Made by a program: the position numbers and the translations under genes | Source of the DNA: Yponomeuta sedellus | Taxonomy: Eukaryota; Arthropoda; Insecta; Lepidoptera; Yponomeutidae | Assembly (NCBI GenBank): GCA_934045075.1 | Contig: OW203726.1 | Location: forward strand, 11,184,527-11,248,526 | DNA length: 64,000 nt | Direction: 5' to 3' | Shown here: in pieces, positions 33,026 through 44,093 of the stretch | Layout of the letters: every line of letters starts with the position of its first letter | Position numbering within the stretch: the first letter of the stretch is position 1 | The notes under the pieces: generated by a model | What the model was told of the DNA's origin: nothing | The model's input: only the letters and a program-made list of their open reading frames with translations | Database searches by the model: none

Positions 33026-34734
33026 ATGAACTTCGACACAGAGAAATTCATTGTTGAAATTCAACAACGAGAATCAATTTGGAATTGTCAAGGAGCAATA
33101 TATAGGAATAGAGATTTAAAACGGAAACAATGGGAAGAATTAGTAGACATTTTTGGAAAAGATGAGATGACATCAGAGGAAAAAAGAAGTCTTGGTAAGT
33201 ATTTATTATAATTATTATTATTATATTTATATAAACGAAACTACACATACATTCAACATCTTAAAACATAATAAATACGTCTATTTTCAATTAAATCATA
33301 TTTCTTTGCCATTCTAATTTCCCATCAGTCATAAAATATTGGGCAAACAATTCTCTGTATCTCAACGCAGTTTTAGCGTTCCTTCTTAACCCTAACTGTG
33401 TTAAGTTTTCTGTCAAAGGGCAACTGAGTGAGTCGTCGTAACAATAACCATCTCGGTCTCTTACAAAATTATGTAGTACACAAGTAGCTTTTATAATATC
33501 TTTTGCTAGATCAAAGTGAACATTTAGAGGTCTATGAAATATACGCCACTTGTTTGCATAAATTCCAAAACTGCATTCTACATATCTTCTTGCTCTAGAA
33601 AGCCTGTAATTGAACGTTCTTTTAGTTTCATCCAAATCTTTTTTTGCGTATGGGCGCATCATATTCGTAGATAATGCAAATGCCTCGTCGCCTACAAAAA
33701 CGTATGGCATACATGTCTCGCTGTTTTGTGAAATAGGCTGTGGCTCTGGAATATCCAATTGGTTTTTTGCATTCTTTCGTAGAAAACAGAATTTTGAAAT
33801 ATTGACGAGTCACTGAATTTACCAAAAGCTCCAATATCAACCATAACAAATTTGAAATTACTGTCGCATACTGCTAATAAAACCAAAGAGAAAAAACTTT
33901 TATAATTAAAGCACATTGAGCCACTGTTATTAGGTGCTATACATCGTATGTGCTTGCCATCGACAGCACCTAAGCAGTTAGGAAAATTAGCTCTTTGAAA
34001 AAAATCATTCGCAATTTTTTTCCAAGCGTCTTTTTTTGGTTGAGGCAAACAAATATCTTTCAGACAAAACCAAATTGCAAAACAAACTTCTCGTACGATT
34101 TCTGCTACAGTGCTTACTCCAATTTTGAATGTATAATGTAGTTCCGCAAATGTACAACCTGTTGCAAAATATCTGAAACAAAAATTTTATAATTACTACA
34201 TGCATTATTTAATTCAATTTAGATATGTACCTATATTATACTTCTATTACTTTATGACTATATCATTAACTTGTTTGTTGTATTGTTCTAGGAAAAGAAT
34301 TACAAAAAAAATGGAAAAACATCAGGGAAAATTTTGTGAAAGCTCTAAAGGACAATGTTAGCAGGAGTGGGTCAGCAGCTAAGAAAAAGACTCAATACAT
34401 ATTTTACAATAATTTAATGTTTTTGAAAGACACAGTATCCATCAATGAAACTGATTCAAATATGCCAAGGCAAGAAAATGATGGAAATGAAACAGAAAAT
34501 GTCACTGACCCAGTCATACCACCACCGCCAAAACGAAATAAAAAGAAAAAAAAAGAAGATGATATAGGAGTTGAATTGATTAACGTCTTAAATAAGAATG
34601 TCGAGTTCAGAAAGGCCGAAGAAGATGAAGATAGACTGTTCTTTTTGTCGTTGGTTAGTGAAATAAAAAAAGTGCCTGAACATATACGCCTACGTACAAA
34701 AGCTAAAATAATGCAAGTCATTACTGAAGACTAA
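33026..34734 (+). CDS. Harbinger accessory protein with MADF and BESS domains
   Basis: Exon 1 is 33026-33194 and exon 2 starts at 34292. GTAAGT and TTCTAG borders join in phase 1 to give EKRSLGKELQKKWKNIR without a break. The N-terminal about 90 residues form a MADF (Myb/SANT-like) DNA-binding domain. Residues near the end (DRLFFLSLVSEIKKV ... RTKAKIMQVI) form a BESS motif for protein interaction. In Harbinger elements this protein carries the transposase to DNA and into the nucleus. The frame stops at TAA 34732-34734 after 203 residues. The same frame then stays open to 34995 with a proline-rich, Gln/Asn-rich tail (PPPPTPPSVPP), so the stop is probably a recent nonsense change. Confidence 0.85.
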
Positions 34735-35395
34735 ACGTCTGGATACAACTCTACTTGGGATTACGTGCGACCATTTAACTACAACCAAGGGCCACATCAA
34801 GGATATCAGACACCATCATTTGCTAGAAATAATAACCCACCACCACCAACACCGCCCTCAGTTCCACCTACACATCGTGGAACATGGAATGAAGGAGAAT
34901 CTGTAACTTCTCCTGAATCAACATATTCACAGAATACACATATGTCTCAAGAATCTGATTATTTAGATCTTTTTAATGATAATAATTCTCAGTAATAGTT
35001 ATAGTTTCCTACTTTTATTGTTCTTTGTGGTTATGAATACACATTGCGATTCAAATTAAAACATAATAGCTAGCAAAAACATTTTTTATTTAAAATACAT
35101 ACCTTAACGTTATAACTAATTTCCCTTCGGGTTGGATACAGTCACGAAATTTAGTATCTTGTCCTTTGATGGTGACATATAAAACTGTTAGTAATTCTTC
35201 AAATGACGAAACACTCATTCTAACATAGCCAAAGAATTTATCTTGGTGCTTCTTCAGTTCTTGAAAACAACTTGCGAACTGGCCAAATTCATTACGTGTT
35301 TCTAGTAAAGGATGAATCCAGTATCTTTTTTTATTTTTCTTTTGTTGTTTTCGGGAGTAATAATAAATAACACAAGCTATCTCGACGGCGTCCAT
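33291..35395 (-). pseudogene. Harbinger (HARBI1-type) DDE transposase with one frameshift
   Basis: Exon 1 is 35395-35103 (97 codons). The intron 35102-34173 has GTATGT and TTTCAG borders. Exon 2 is 34172-33291, and the join gives ITLRYFATG as in HARBI1 proteins. Catalytic features are GAVDGKHI (first Asp, about residue 169), VDIGAFGKFSDSSIF (second Asp) and RARRYVECSFGI (Glu), so the DDE set is present. The frame breaks at the six-T run 33763-33768. Upstream it runs into stop after FHKTARHVCHTFL, while the true continuation LDIPEPQPIS...YVFVGDEAF is one frame away, consistent with loss of a single base. The element could be a dead copy, or the break could be a sequencing error in the homopolymer. 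Confidence 0.88.
34735..34995 (+). pseudogene. In-frame continuation of the MADF-BESS protein after a premature stop
   Basis: 86 sense codons in the same frame, low-complexity and rich in Pro, Asn, Gln and Ser, end at TAA 34993-34995. No start or splice acceptor of its own is needed if TAA at 34732 replaced a sense codon such as CAA. Confidence 0.6.
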
Positions 35396-35566
35396 TTTGT
35401 TTATGAGGTACGCGGGCCGCTCTGGTCCAACCGCTTAACGCGTTATCATCGCGGTTTTTTCGCGATTGGCCGCCATAGCGGTCAGCCGCGATGAAACCGC
35501 GTTAAGCGGTTGGACCGCTCAAACGAACCGCCTAGGCGGTCAATCGCTAGTGCGTATAAGGCCTAA

Positions 35567-36299
35567 GGTGTTCAACTACCTCAGCGCTTGAAAGTGCCAG
35601 CCCGCGGTCGGCACGTGTGGTAATTTAGCGCATACTGTAGCTCTGAAAGAAGACTTCTACCCGGTTGTGGGGCGTATATAGGCTATACAAATAACATAAA
35701 GAAAATAGACAACATTTTATTGTACTTAGATAAGAAGATAAGTATCGGCTCCTAAAGCTACGCTTGTAATCTGCTTCAATATAGGTACCACATTTCGGCA
35801 TTATCTTTAGACATAACTGAGCGGTTTGTTTAGCTCAGGTATATAATTTTCGTAGCAATGCTACGGCTACGTAGCCGACCCGAATAATATAAGTGAATTA
35901 GAATTCAACGCGTGGCGTAAGCGTCATACACAGGGATCAAAAATATTTTGTGTGCCCGCAAACCGTCCCAAGATGAGAGGCTTGGTAACGGTTCCTTAGT
36001 GGTCGACGTGTAATGCTATATTTAGTTATTGTGTTTGAATTTACATATAGACAGGTAGAGAACACTTTCTTGCATAACCAGATATATTCTTTTATCTGGT
36101 TGTGCGATAAAGTCATAGTACCTAAATAAGACCCATCCTCGTACTTCAAGGAATATTCTAAAAAAAAAGAATTAGCGAAATCGGTTCAGTTGCTCTGGAG
36201 ATTTGCGCTTACCAACACATTGAGCGATTAATTTTTATATTATAGATTACGCGTACGTGCTTTATTAGCGCTCTAATTAGGTGGGGTTGACAGCACACT
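35567..36299. other. Intergenic, no gene recognised
   Basis: AT-rich flank of the Harbinger insertion. Short repeats 'gagaacactttattgtac'-like occur at about 35707 and 36057. Confidence 0.4.
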
Positions 36300-36333
36300 A
36301 ATTTAAAAACCTATTTAGAGGCTAAAAATTCCA
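36300..36333 (-). repeat. Fragment of the tRNA-like element end
   Basis: 'aatttaaaaacctatttagaggctaaaaattcca' is the terminal segment next to the tRNA-like part in the family at 61866-62734. The rest of the unit is absent. Confidence 0.6.
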
Positions 36334-36809
36334 CATACAAATTTTTGTAGGCGTGGACTCTACGCGTGGTTACGTACCTTACCAATAAGAAAGCTATATT
36401 AGCTGTCAACTATCCATATGTATAAAACTGTTAATAACTATTTTTGTACTTTATGTATAGATATTGTGTGTGCGATAAAGTATATAAAGTAACCGATTGA
36501 ATATTTATTCCTAAAAAAACTACATACACAAATATTATTCATTGCATTATTATCCACTACTCTCCAAAGGCCAGCAAATCATCTGCCTTGCTCGCCTACT
36601 TGAAATTCTTGTGAAGTCCGTATATTATCCTAACAGGCTATTATCCCCAACTTAGTCCAGGCAAACTGTCACGATGAACCTAAAGATATGTCCGAGGGTG
36701 GACCGAACTTTAATTGAATTCAAGTATCCAAGAGCACTCAACAAGTACTATACAGTGCCCTCTAGCGGCGACATTAAGCATTTCAGTACCCCGGTCACGT
36801 ATTTTGCAG

Positions 36810-37011
36810 ATGTCGCTGCGGGTGCTGGTTAAAATTTTGCCGCCCAAAATCAATACTAGAAGTGACGTGCGCCGCTTCGCTGCTAAGTACATAGACCCTC
36901 AGTGCTTCAGGAGGCACCCTGTATACCTACTGTCCACTTTTCACGTTTTCACTGTGTCCCCGAGGTTTTCAAAGCGACTGCCGATTACTTCGCGGATTTA
37001 TCCCGACAAAG
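36810..37011 (+). CDS. Possible exon of unknown gene, strong splice donor
   Basis: An open frame of 67 codons from an ATG, basic and GC-richer than its surroundings, ends at CAAAG before GTAAGT. No domain is recognised. It could be a 5' exon, perhaps untranslated, of synapsin or another plus-strand gene, or a chance frame. Confidence 0.25.
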
Positions 37012-40000
37012 GTAAGTAAACCACTATATTATCTATGTTCAATTAAAGCTCTACAATTAAAATTTGAACAGGCTAGAGTGTAATTTACACTTTCATTCAT
37101 GCATCCGGAGTCTTGAAAGAACGTAATCGTGAAACCGAATTCCTGGTGTTGAATTGAAACCCATTTTGTAGCGGTAAATTCGGCTTTTAGGGTGGGGAAT
37201 GACCTCATTTGCCGGCTTGACCTCAGTATAGGATGGCAATCGATTGATAATTAACTTTGTTAATCTTCGTTTATAAACACTGTTCTTGCTTCAAAAGCTA
37301 GAGTTACATGAGACATGGTTAAGAAAAAATATTACGAATTTTATGTTGTTTTATTAGAAACGTAAAAGGATTCCCTCATGTATCAACTCTCTCATGTAAA
37401 GTAGGTAGGTACATATTTGGTGAGGGATCAAAAGATTTGAAGGCGTGTGAGTGTGCGAATATGAATATTTAACCCCTCACGGTGCATTTCCATTTAATGT
37501 TTTTAGTCATAGTACTTCCACGGACTGATAAGGGCATGTCATAATGTAGATAGTTATATCAGATTAAACCAGTGACAATGATAATGCATTGTTGTGTCTG
37601 TAAGTGCTAAGCTTTAGTTAATAAAATACGTGCAATTGCATAAGTCGGTATTTCAGTCACTAGTTTATTTGATAAGCATTTTGGATATTTTATAGATAAT
37701 ACTAGCTGATCGGGAAAATGTGGTTTGACCATATTAATTAGCCTACGACCTTTAAAATATACACAAAAACAATTATAAAAATCAGTGAAGCCGTTTCGGC
37801 TCACCGATTTTTATAATTGTTTCGGAAAAATCGGTGAGAAGTTTGGTGATAAACGCTGTGATACGAGAGTTTCATATATTAGATGTTATAGTTACATATA
37901 GTTATTTACATATAGTTAGTCTACCTATCTTACTACTAATATAGACGCGGAAGTTTGAATGGATGGATTTTTGTTACTTAATCACGTCATATCAGATCTA
38001 ATAATATTTATTTAAAATGTAACTGAATTAATTATTGAGAATTTAATGTATTGCTAACCTGATTAAATTTAGGTATAAAAATCAGCAATTTGAACTAATG
38101 TTAATAATAATATTATTCTAAATTGTAATTTGTACTATTCTAAATTGTAATTTGTACTAAAAAAATAATTTAATTAGAATTTCGATTAGCTAATTCAACT
38201 TTTACTGACCACACAATTTTTTGAAAGTTGTATACTCCTGTAAAGGCGTTTCACACTAAATTGTACATTAGAATAAGTAGTTTATAAATGAAATGTAAAA
38301 ATACTGTTGGAGTACTAATAAATAATAAAAACAATAATAATGGAATTTAGCACAACGATAGATTTTAGCCTGGGATACCACATAAACTATTTTTTTCCTC
38401 GCAAAATATACATAAATATTTCCACGCTAACAAGTCGTGGAAAACATTTCGTTTAACTGTTACAAAATATCAATAACCCTGATAGTGATCAACGTGGGTC
38501 AATTAAGCTGTTTCAGTATTCTTTTTTACCGAGTCATAGATGAATATTTATTTCTGTAATTGATCGCTTAACCTTAGTACGAGTAATTAGCAATCGCGGT
38601 GATTTGTTACAGCTACCGTTTTATTACTATAAATTATTAAGCTTTTAGAACATACTTTCTAATTAAATCAGTTTAAGGACCGTTTTAATTAATGTTCCAT
38701 AAAACATAACATAACATTTACATAAAGGCATATTGCTTATGGTCCCACACTAAGATACCCTTTGTCGTGGGAACCAGAAACAACGACATCACAAACCAGT
38801 AAACATCCAAGACCTGGGGTTTCTTTTTTGTCGCCAGCCCTTCATTCATCATCATTGCTTTCAGTCCACCGCTGCCCACTGCTGGTTATAGGCCTATTAC
38901 TGCAAATCCCATCACTCACACTCTCATGCCAGCCGCATCCACAGACTTAACCATCGCGCCGCTGGTCTGACTACTGACTGTCTTCCTGATCCTGTAAAAC
39001 TTGACTTTAATGTACTTAAACTGAGTAGCTTTTGACATATTATCTCTGCATCTTTGCTCACTCTTCTAAAATTCTTTTGACAGATTCACTCGAGTGTTAT
39101 CCCAAAAAGGGCATAAGTAAACAACTGTGACGGAACCTTTATCTAAAGACAGTAAAAGGAACGCGTCCTTGGCATAATAGAAAAGACTTTATAATAAATA
39201 GAACTTTCCCAATACCATTTCGGGCTTTCACTACAAGTCTGGCACTATTCCCAGTCGTGATTTTCCTTGTGTAAAATATTCAGCGGTAGTCTACGTTTAC
39301 ATGTACGTAGCTGAAGGAACTGAGTGGATAGTTACTTGCCATACCCATTGTAAAGTAAGCACTACCCTGCTCAGATATTGCCGATAAAAAAGTCGAGTGA
39401 ATCCGGATTTAATAAAAAAACATCCATTTTGATATTGCGTGACACTTTCCTTGTTCGTGGAATCTTTAATGTCACAGTAATAAAGATTACTGCAAAGTTC
39501 ATTAACGACTTTATTTAGTATAGATAAATTTGCTTCTAGTTATAATGCGATATGTGGAAACCCTTTATAATATGTACCTTTATCGTTTATTTTCTTTTCC
39601 ATATTTTTTTATTGTTCTTTTATCGGTAGTAGGATATTTGTCATTAACCACTTAGTCCCGGATTCACTTACTTGATTTTTGGTCGGAAGAGTGCGCCCAG
39701 GGTAGTGCTTACAAAAATTTTACTTAAAAAATTCTCATCCTACCAGTTATTACTTTTTTATAACTCAGCGTGAATTATTCTTGTAAGTTGTATACCGTGA
39801 AACTTGGCTAAAAGCCAGCTACTAACGAACGGTTGTCTTGTTTGTGAGGGAGTAAGGAAGCTAGCGTTGCAGACTTGGCGAAATAAGTTCTTACGTCACC
39901 TTATTTTTGTAACCATTATTTTTCTTATTATCCTTAACTATCTACACTACTTCGCAAACTGGATGATCATTTCTGTTATTTTGTTTCTACGATAGTTATT

Positions 40001-40086
40001 AAGAAAATTGTTATATATCGCATATTGCCAATGTAGTAGCATAGCCAATAACCTAAACACAGTGTGGCAGTATTACCCAACTTAAC
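37012..40086. other. Intergenic/intronic, repeat fragments only
   Basis: Contains a Helitron 5' fragment at about 37927-37985 (ctactaatatagacgcggaagtttg), a 50-bp inverted pair around 'aattataaaaatc...gtgaagccg' at 37770-37822, a 19-bp tandem duplication at 38112-38149, and a dispersed repeat at 38740-38942 related to 44920-44995. No exon is recognised. Confidence 0.4.
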
Positions 40087-40130
40087 AAATAAAAACCAAT
40101 TTTATAAACCTATTTAGAGGCTAAAAATTT

Positions 40131-40203
40131 CACCCATGCCGGGATTCGAACCCGCAACCTCTGGCTATCCGTACCAGCGCTCTACCAATTAAGCCAATGG
40201 GCG
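40131..40203 (-). repeat. tRNA-like unit, inverted partner
   Basis: Reverse complement of the unit at 40634-40706 with only a few differences; here the B-box is GGTTCGAATCC. Confidence 0.6.
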
Positions 40204-40633
40204 ACTCATGGCATCAGTGAAATTTCGAACCTCTTTACAATATTCTCTGTATTACGTACAGGCAGCGACATCTGACTTAAGCAAATTGCATTACTTACAG
40301 CCCCGACTACCTACTTTGCAGTTAGGTTTAACATCGGAACGATATCACTGTACCCACATGATTACACTATTTTGCGGGTTCGAATCCCGGCATGGGTGAA
40401 ATTTTTAGCCTCTAAATAGGTTTTTAAATTTGTTCCTTAGCACGGGTTAGTGCATTAAAAATAAAAATAGTGTAATCATGTGGGTACAGTGATATCGTTC
40501 CGATGTTAAACCTAACTGCAAAGTAGGTAGTCGGGGCTGTAAGTAATGCAATTTGCTTAAGTCAGATGTCGCTGCCTGTACGTAATACAGAGAATATTGT
40601 AAAGTGGTTCGAAATTTCACTGATGCCGTGAGT

Positions 40634-40706
40634 CGCCCATTGGCTCAATTGGTAGAGCGCTGGTACGGATAGCCAGAGGTTGCGGGTTTGAATCCCGGCA
40701 TGGGTG
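40634..40706 (+). repeat. tRNA-like unit with internal pol III promoter
   Basis: The acceptor halves CGCCCAT/ATGGGTG, a D-arm-like TTGGCTCAATTGG, the anticodon-stem pair CTGG/CCAG and a T-arm with GGTTTGAATCC are present. A TTTTT run 3 nt after the 3' end could terminate transcription. One extra base by the T-stem and a cytosine where U33 belongs argue against a working tRNA. Confidence 0.6.
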
Positions 40707-40794
40707 AAATTTTTAGCCTCTAAATAGGTTTTTAAATTTGTTCCTTAGCTCGGGTTAGTGCATTAAAAATAAAAATAGTGTAAATAAAAACCAA

Positions 40795-42799
40795 ATTATC
40801 CCATACGAAATCAAACGAATAAAGGAAAGCCTTACCAAGAACACGTCTCTACTTTTTTGACCGACATTTATTTGACGATGGAAACCCTCACAGTGTAATG
40901 CAAGCTATGTCAAGCTCATGCGTTACAGCCCCTTGGGGCGTTGCGTAACAGCTGGCTTGGCCCAGGTCCGCCAGCCTATTGGCAAGTAGCCAGTGGGACG
41001 CAAACATTGCTGTGACTTTTGAACGACCAGTAGATGGTGCGAACGCGCATTTATCAGATATTCAGGGTTACCTCTAAGGTGGGCATTCTCATTAGACTTT
41101 GTTTTTATCTGTTCTATGGGTTTTCTCAGAATTATATTTTCGAAATACTAGAGTTCAGATAATTTCATTTTATGCTTAAATTATCGTTTTACGCGCTCTA
41201 CCAATGTAGCAGTCTTCGGTAAATCATTGTTCTACATAATTATAAGAATGTTCATTACATTTAACATACAAATTATCTATCAAATAGCGCGATTAAAAGC
41301 AGTAAAAACATAAAAAACCTGTGTTTTGGAAAAAAATACGAAAATAAATCAAAGCCGTAAAATAAAACTTGTTGTAAATGACAAATTCCAATGACGTGTC
41401 TCAAGTACTACGCATTTTTGGGGTAATCTTTTGTTTCATCCACACTCGAAGTAAAAAACTTTCATTCAAAGCACTGTCTTTTAACAAAACTAGCATTGCA
41501 TAGCTCTAGTTGGTATCTATATTCTATATACTACTTGATGTTGTAGATGCTCGTTTTCGAATGATTGCGGTAGGGAAATAGCAACAAATGGTAAGGTCTA
41601 ACAATCAACGGAGTTTACTCAGCCGTGGAATTTGAATAAAGGTTAGCGTGCGGACGGAATGCCCACGTTTTATTACAACCATCCCCGCCTTTAACGCCGG
41701 CATAATAATTATGTACGCACTATTTTAACCTCAGTCCTATCAAACAAGTGCAAGGTCAATACAACTAGATTTATGTATTTTTACAGGACACGCAACTATC
41801 TACAATTCATTATTCTACTAACTAGCTTTTTTCGAGCCTTCCTAAGCTGGAAAATCTTTAATTTGTGTGCCAAATAAAATTGAAATCGGTGAAACCGGCA
41901 AATATTTTGACATAAGGAATTTCACATTTTTGATTTATATTTTGTAATTTTTATCCCGTCCAAGTAGCTCTGCTAGCATTTTACTCACATCAATGTGCTA
42001 ACGCAAATACCATTTAAGCATCTCTTGTTTGCAGCTGTGTTTCATCTGAATCTCACATTATCCTTGTCCTCAGGTAGATCACCCCCTGTCCTTTGACTCC
42101 GCCGGCAAAACCCCGTTGCTCAGAACTAAACATCTAAACATTAGGACCGGAATAACTGAGGTAAGTTTGGTAGCAATGAAGAAGCTCAAGTTATTTAAAG
42201 AAGCCTAGCATTGTTTGTGGTTGATGCCTAACAGATACACAAGACACAGTGGTGATGTTGTCCTCCACACAAAAACGTTGGCTAGAACATCTTTGCCTCC
42301 ACAACGTAGACTGACGATGGCGACCCAAGGATTTGTGTTAGTTATTTCCACCTCGTGTTTGCCATTTGATCAATAGATAGTTATTTCAGGTATGAATTAG
42401 AGTCATCGCTAACCCTTTTAGTAATACAGGCGTGAATCGAATTCAGATTGACAACTTGCTGTCGACTGTCCTGCAAGGTGCTGTCGATTGTACAGTGCGA
42501 TAAATAAAATTCAACTTCTCCCGTAATATTTTGTGAGGCTCAACTCAAGTGCTTCGGTTGTGGCAGCGCAGCCTCTTGAGCCGTTTTCATACGAAATTCG
42601 TCCTCGCCCTCGTCCCACAACTTTTATTAAAGTATTTTTACTTACAACTTCTCCCAACCCACAGAGTTTTATATACGAGAGCGATAAAATTAAGATAGAT
42701 AGATTAAGAACACTTTATTGTACAAATTAATGCAAAATTTAACAGATATTTCCTAACATAAAAGTGCACTATCACTTAAATTAAGACTTACTAACTTTG
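40795..42799. other. No gene recognised
   Basis: AT-rich DNA without exon signatures. A 'agattaagaacactttattgtac' motif at about 42701-42724 recurs degenerately at 15352-15373, 22511 and 36057. Confidence 0.4.
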
Positions 42800-42811
42800 A
42801 GAATTTCTCTG

Positions 42812-43203
42812 AACTCGCGCTCGTGGCCTAGTGGAACCGAGTGGTTGGAATTAATCACTCGTGTTAAGCAACAACAGGCGCGGTCAGATACTGGATGGAT
42901 GACCATCTCGTGACTACCGCTAGTGGCATTTTTTCCGCGCGCTTCCGTGCTTCGCAAGGCACGTTAAGCCGTTGGTGCCGGTTGCCATGTAATGGCAGTC
43001 GTTAAGCCATGTCAGATGCCTTATGGGCGGCTTGATAACTTCTGACAGTAAGGCCCGCCACTGTCTTACAATCTTCCACCAACCCGGACTTGGCCCCCGT
43101 GGTAGAGTATGGCCTAACCTTCCTACCATACAGGAAGAGACCCGTGCCCCAACAGTGGGGACATTTAAAGGGTTGATATCATCATCATGTATTTCTAATT
43201 TTC
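42812..43203 (+). mobile_element. Full-length 5S rRNA-derived SINE with 12-bp duplication
   Basis: The 5' part (about 42855-42925) matches the internal promoter half of 5S rRNA: aatcac..gtTTAAGCAAC-like, GGCGCGGTCAG and GGATGG.TGACC in the right order and spacing. A family-specific body follows, ending in gttgatatcatcatcatg. The direct repeat agaatttctctg (42800-42811 and 43204-43215) proves insertion by target-primed reverse transcription. There is no protein-coding capacity; apparent ORFs here are artefacts. Confidence 0.85.
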
Positions 43204-43753
43204 AGAATTTCTCTGTAATCGCTGCCAAAATCGGTAGAAAAAAAAACACAAGGGCCGGCGTAACAGGTGACAATGATTTCATTTCCTTCCACAGAGGTCT
43301 GTAATAGAGGTAGCCTATTAAATTACAAGTCAGACCGTCGCGCTTCCCCCGCATTCCCTTCGGGGACGCGCCTATGTTCCTGGGACGGTCCACAACGCAA
43401 TCTTGCGTGAATAGGAATTACCGCTCTGGACTGGACTGGGAATTCTCCCAACACAATAGCCAATTCTGTTTAGCTAGTGTTTACATGGGTCGGGCACAAG
43501 ACGGTAATGCCACTTAAAGTCCACGCAAAATGAATTGTTTCTGATTCTAGACATTTACAATATATGCGAGCATACCTTGGAGCACTCTAATAGTAATTTG
43601 GTAACAAAGAAAGAGTGATCGCACGTCGTCAACCTTTAACAATCTGCCGTAAGTGTCTCCTAAATTCAGACATTCGATCGCAGATCAAGCAACGGCTCTA
43701 GTGCGTTTTAACATGTAAAAAGCGACATATCCTAAACTGTAGTATGTTCCACA

Positions 43754-44093
43754 TGATATCAACGCTTTATATGTAATCACTGCTAAGGCACTGGTCTCTT
43801 CCAGCATCGTTGGAAGGTTAGGCCTTACTCCACCAGGGGGGCCAATTCGGGGTTTGTTGAGGATTGTAAAACAGTGGCGGACCTTACTGTCAGAAGTTAT
43901 CAAGCTGCCCATAACGCTTCGGACATGGCTTAACGACTACTATTAAAGCTTTCAGTAAAGCACGGAAGCACACCGAGAAAATGCCACTAGCGGCAGTCAC
44001 GGTAAGGTTACCCATCTAGTACCTGACCGCGCATGTTGTTGCTTAACTCGAGTGATTAATTCTAACCATTCGGTTCCACTAGGCCACGAGCGC
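43754..44093 (-). mobile_element. 5S-derived SINE, near full length, opposite orientation
   Basis: Reads from the 5S-like head at the right (gcgctcgtggcctagtggaac on the minus strand) to the gatatca tail at the left. It lies tail-to-tail with the copy at 42812-43203, about 550 bp apart. A target duplication is not evident. Confidence 0.75.

Larger units (their letters stand above)
32789..35563. mobile_element. Complete PIF/Harbinger transposon (2775 bp)
   Basis: Terminal inverted repeats start GGCC..TT..GCGCACTAGCG..TGACCGC-like at both ends (left 32789-32816, right 35536-35563). The element is flanked by TAA at 32786-32788 and 35564-35566, the 3-bp Harbinger target duplication. Both subterminal regions are very GC-rich and each holds at least five AACCGC/GCGGTT motifs, probable protein-binding sites. 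It encodes the two standard Harbinger proteins, a DDE transposase and a MADF/Myb-like partner, facing inward. Each has one lesion, so this copy is probably non-autonomous now but recently decayed. Confidence 0.92.
40100..40781. mobile_element. Palindromic dimer of the tRNA-like retroposon (682 bp)
   Basis: The left arm (40100 to about 40371) and right arm (about 40467 to 40781) are almost identical inverted copies. Each contains a full tRNA-like unit (minus strand 40131-40203, plus strand 40634-40706). The centre 40372-40466 is one more element end. The direct repeat aaataaaaaccaa at 40087-40099 and 40782-40794 marks a 13-bp target duplication. The few mismatches between arms indicate a young structure. 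Confidence 0.82.

Noticed and set aside
42855..42925. A 5S rRNA gene
   Set aside because: Only the internal promoter region matches. The 5' and 3' ends of 5S are absent and a SINE body with target duplications follows.
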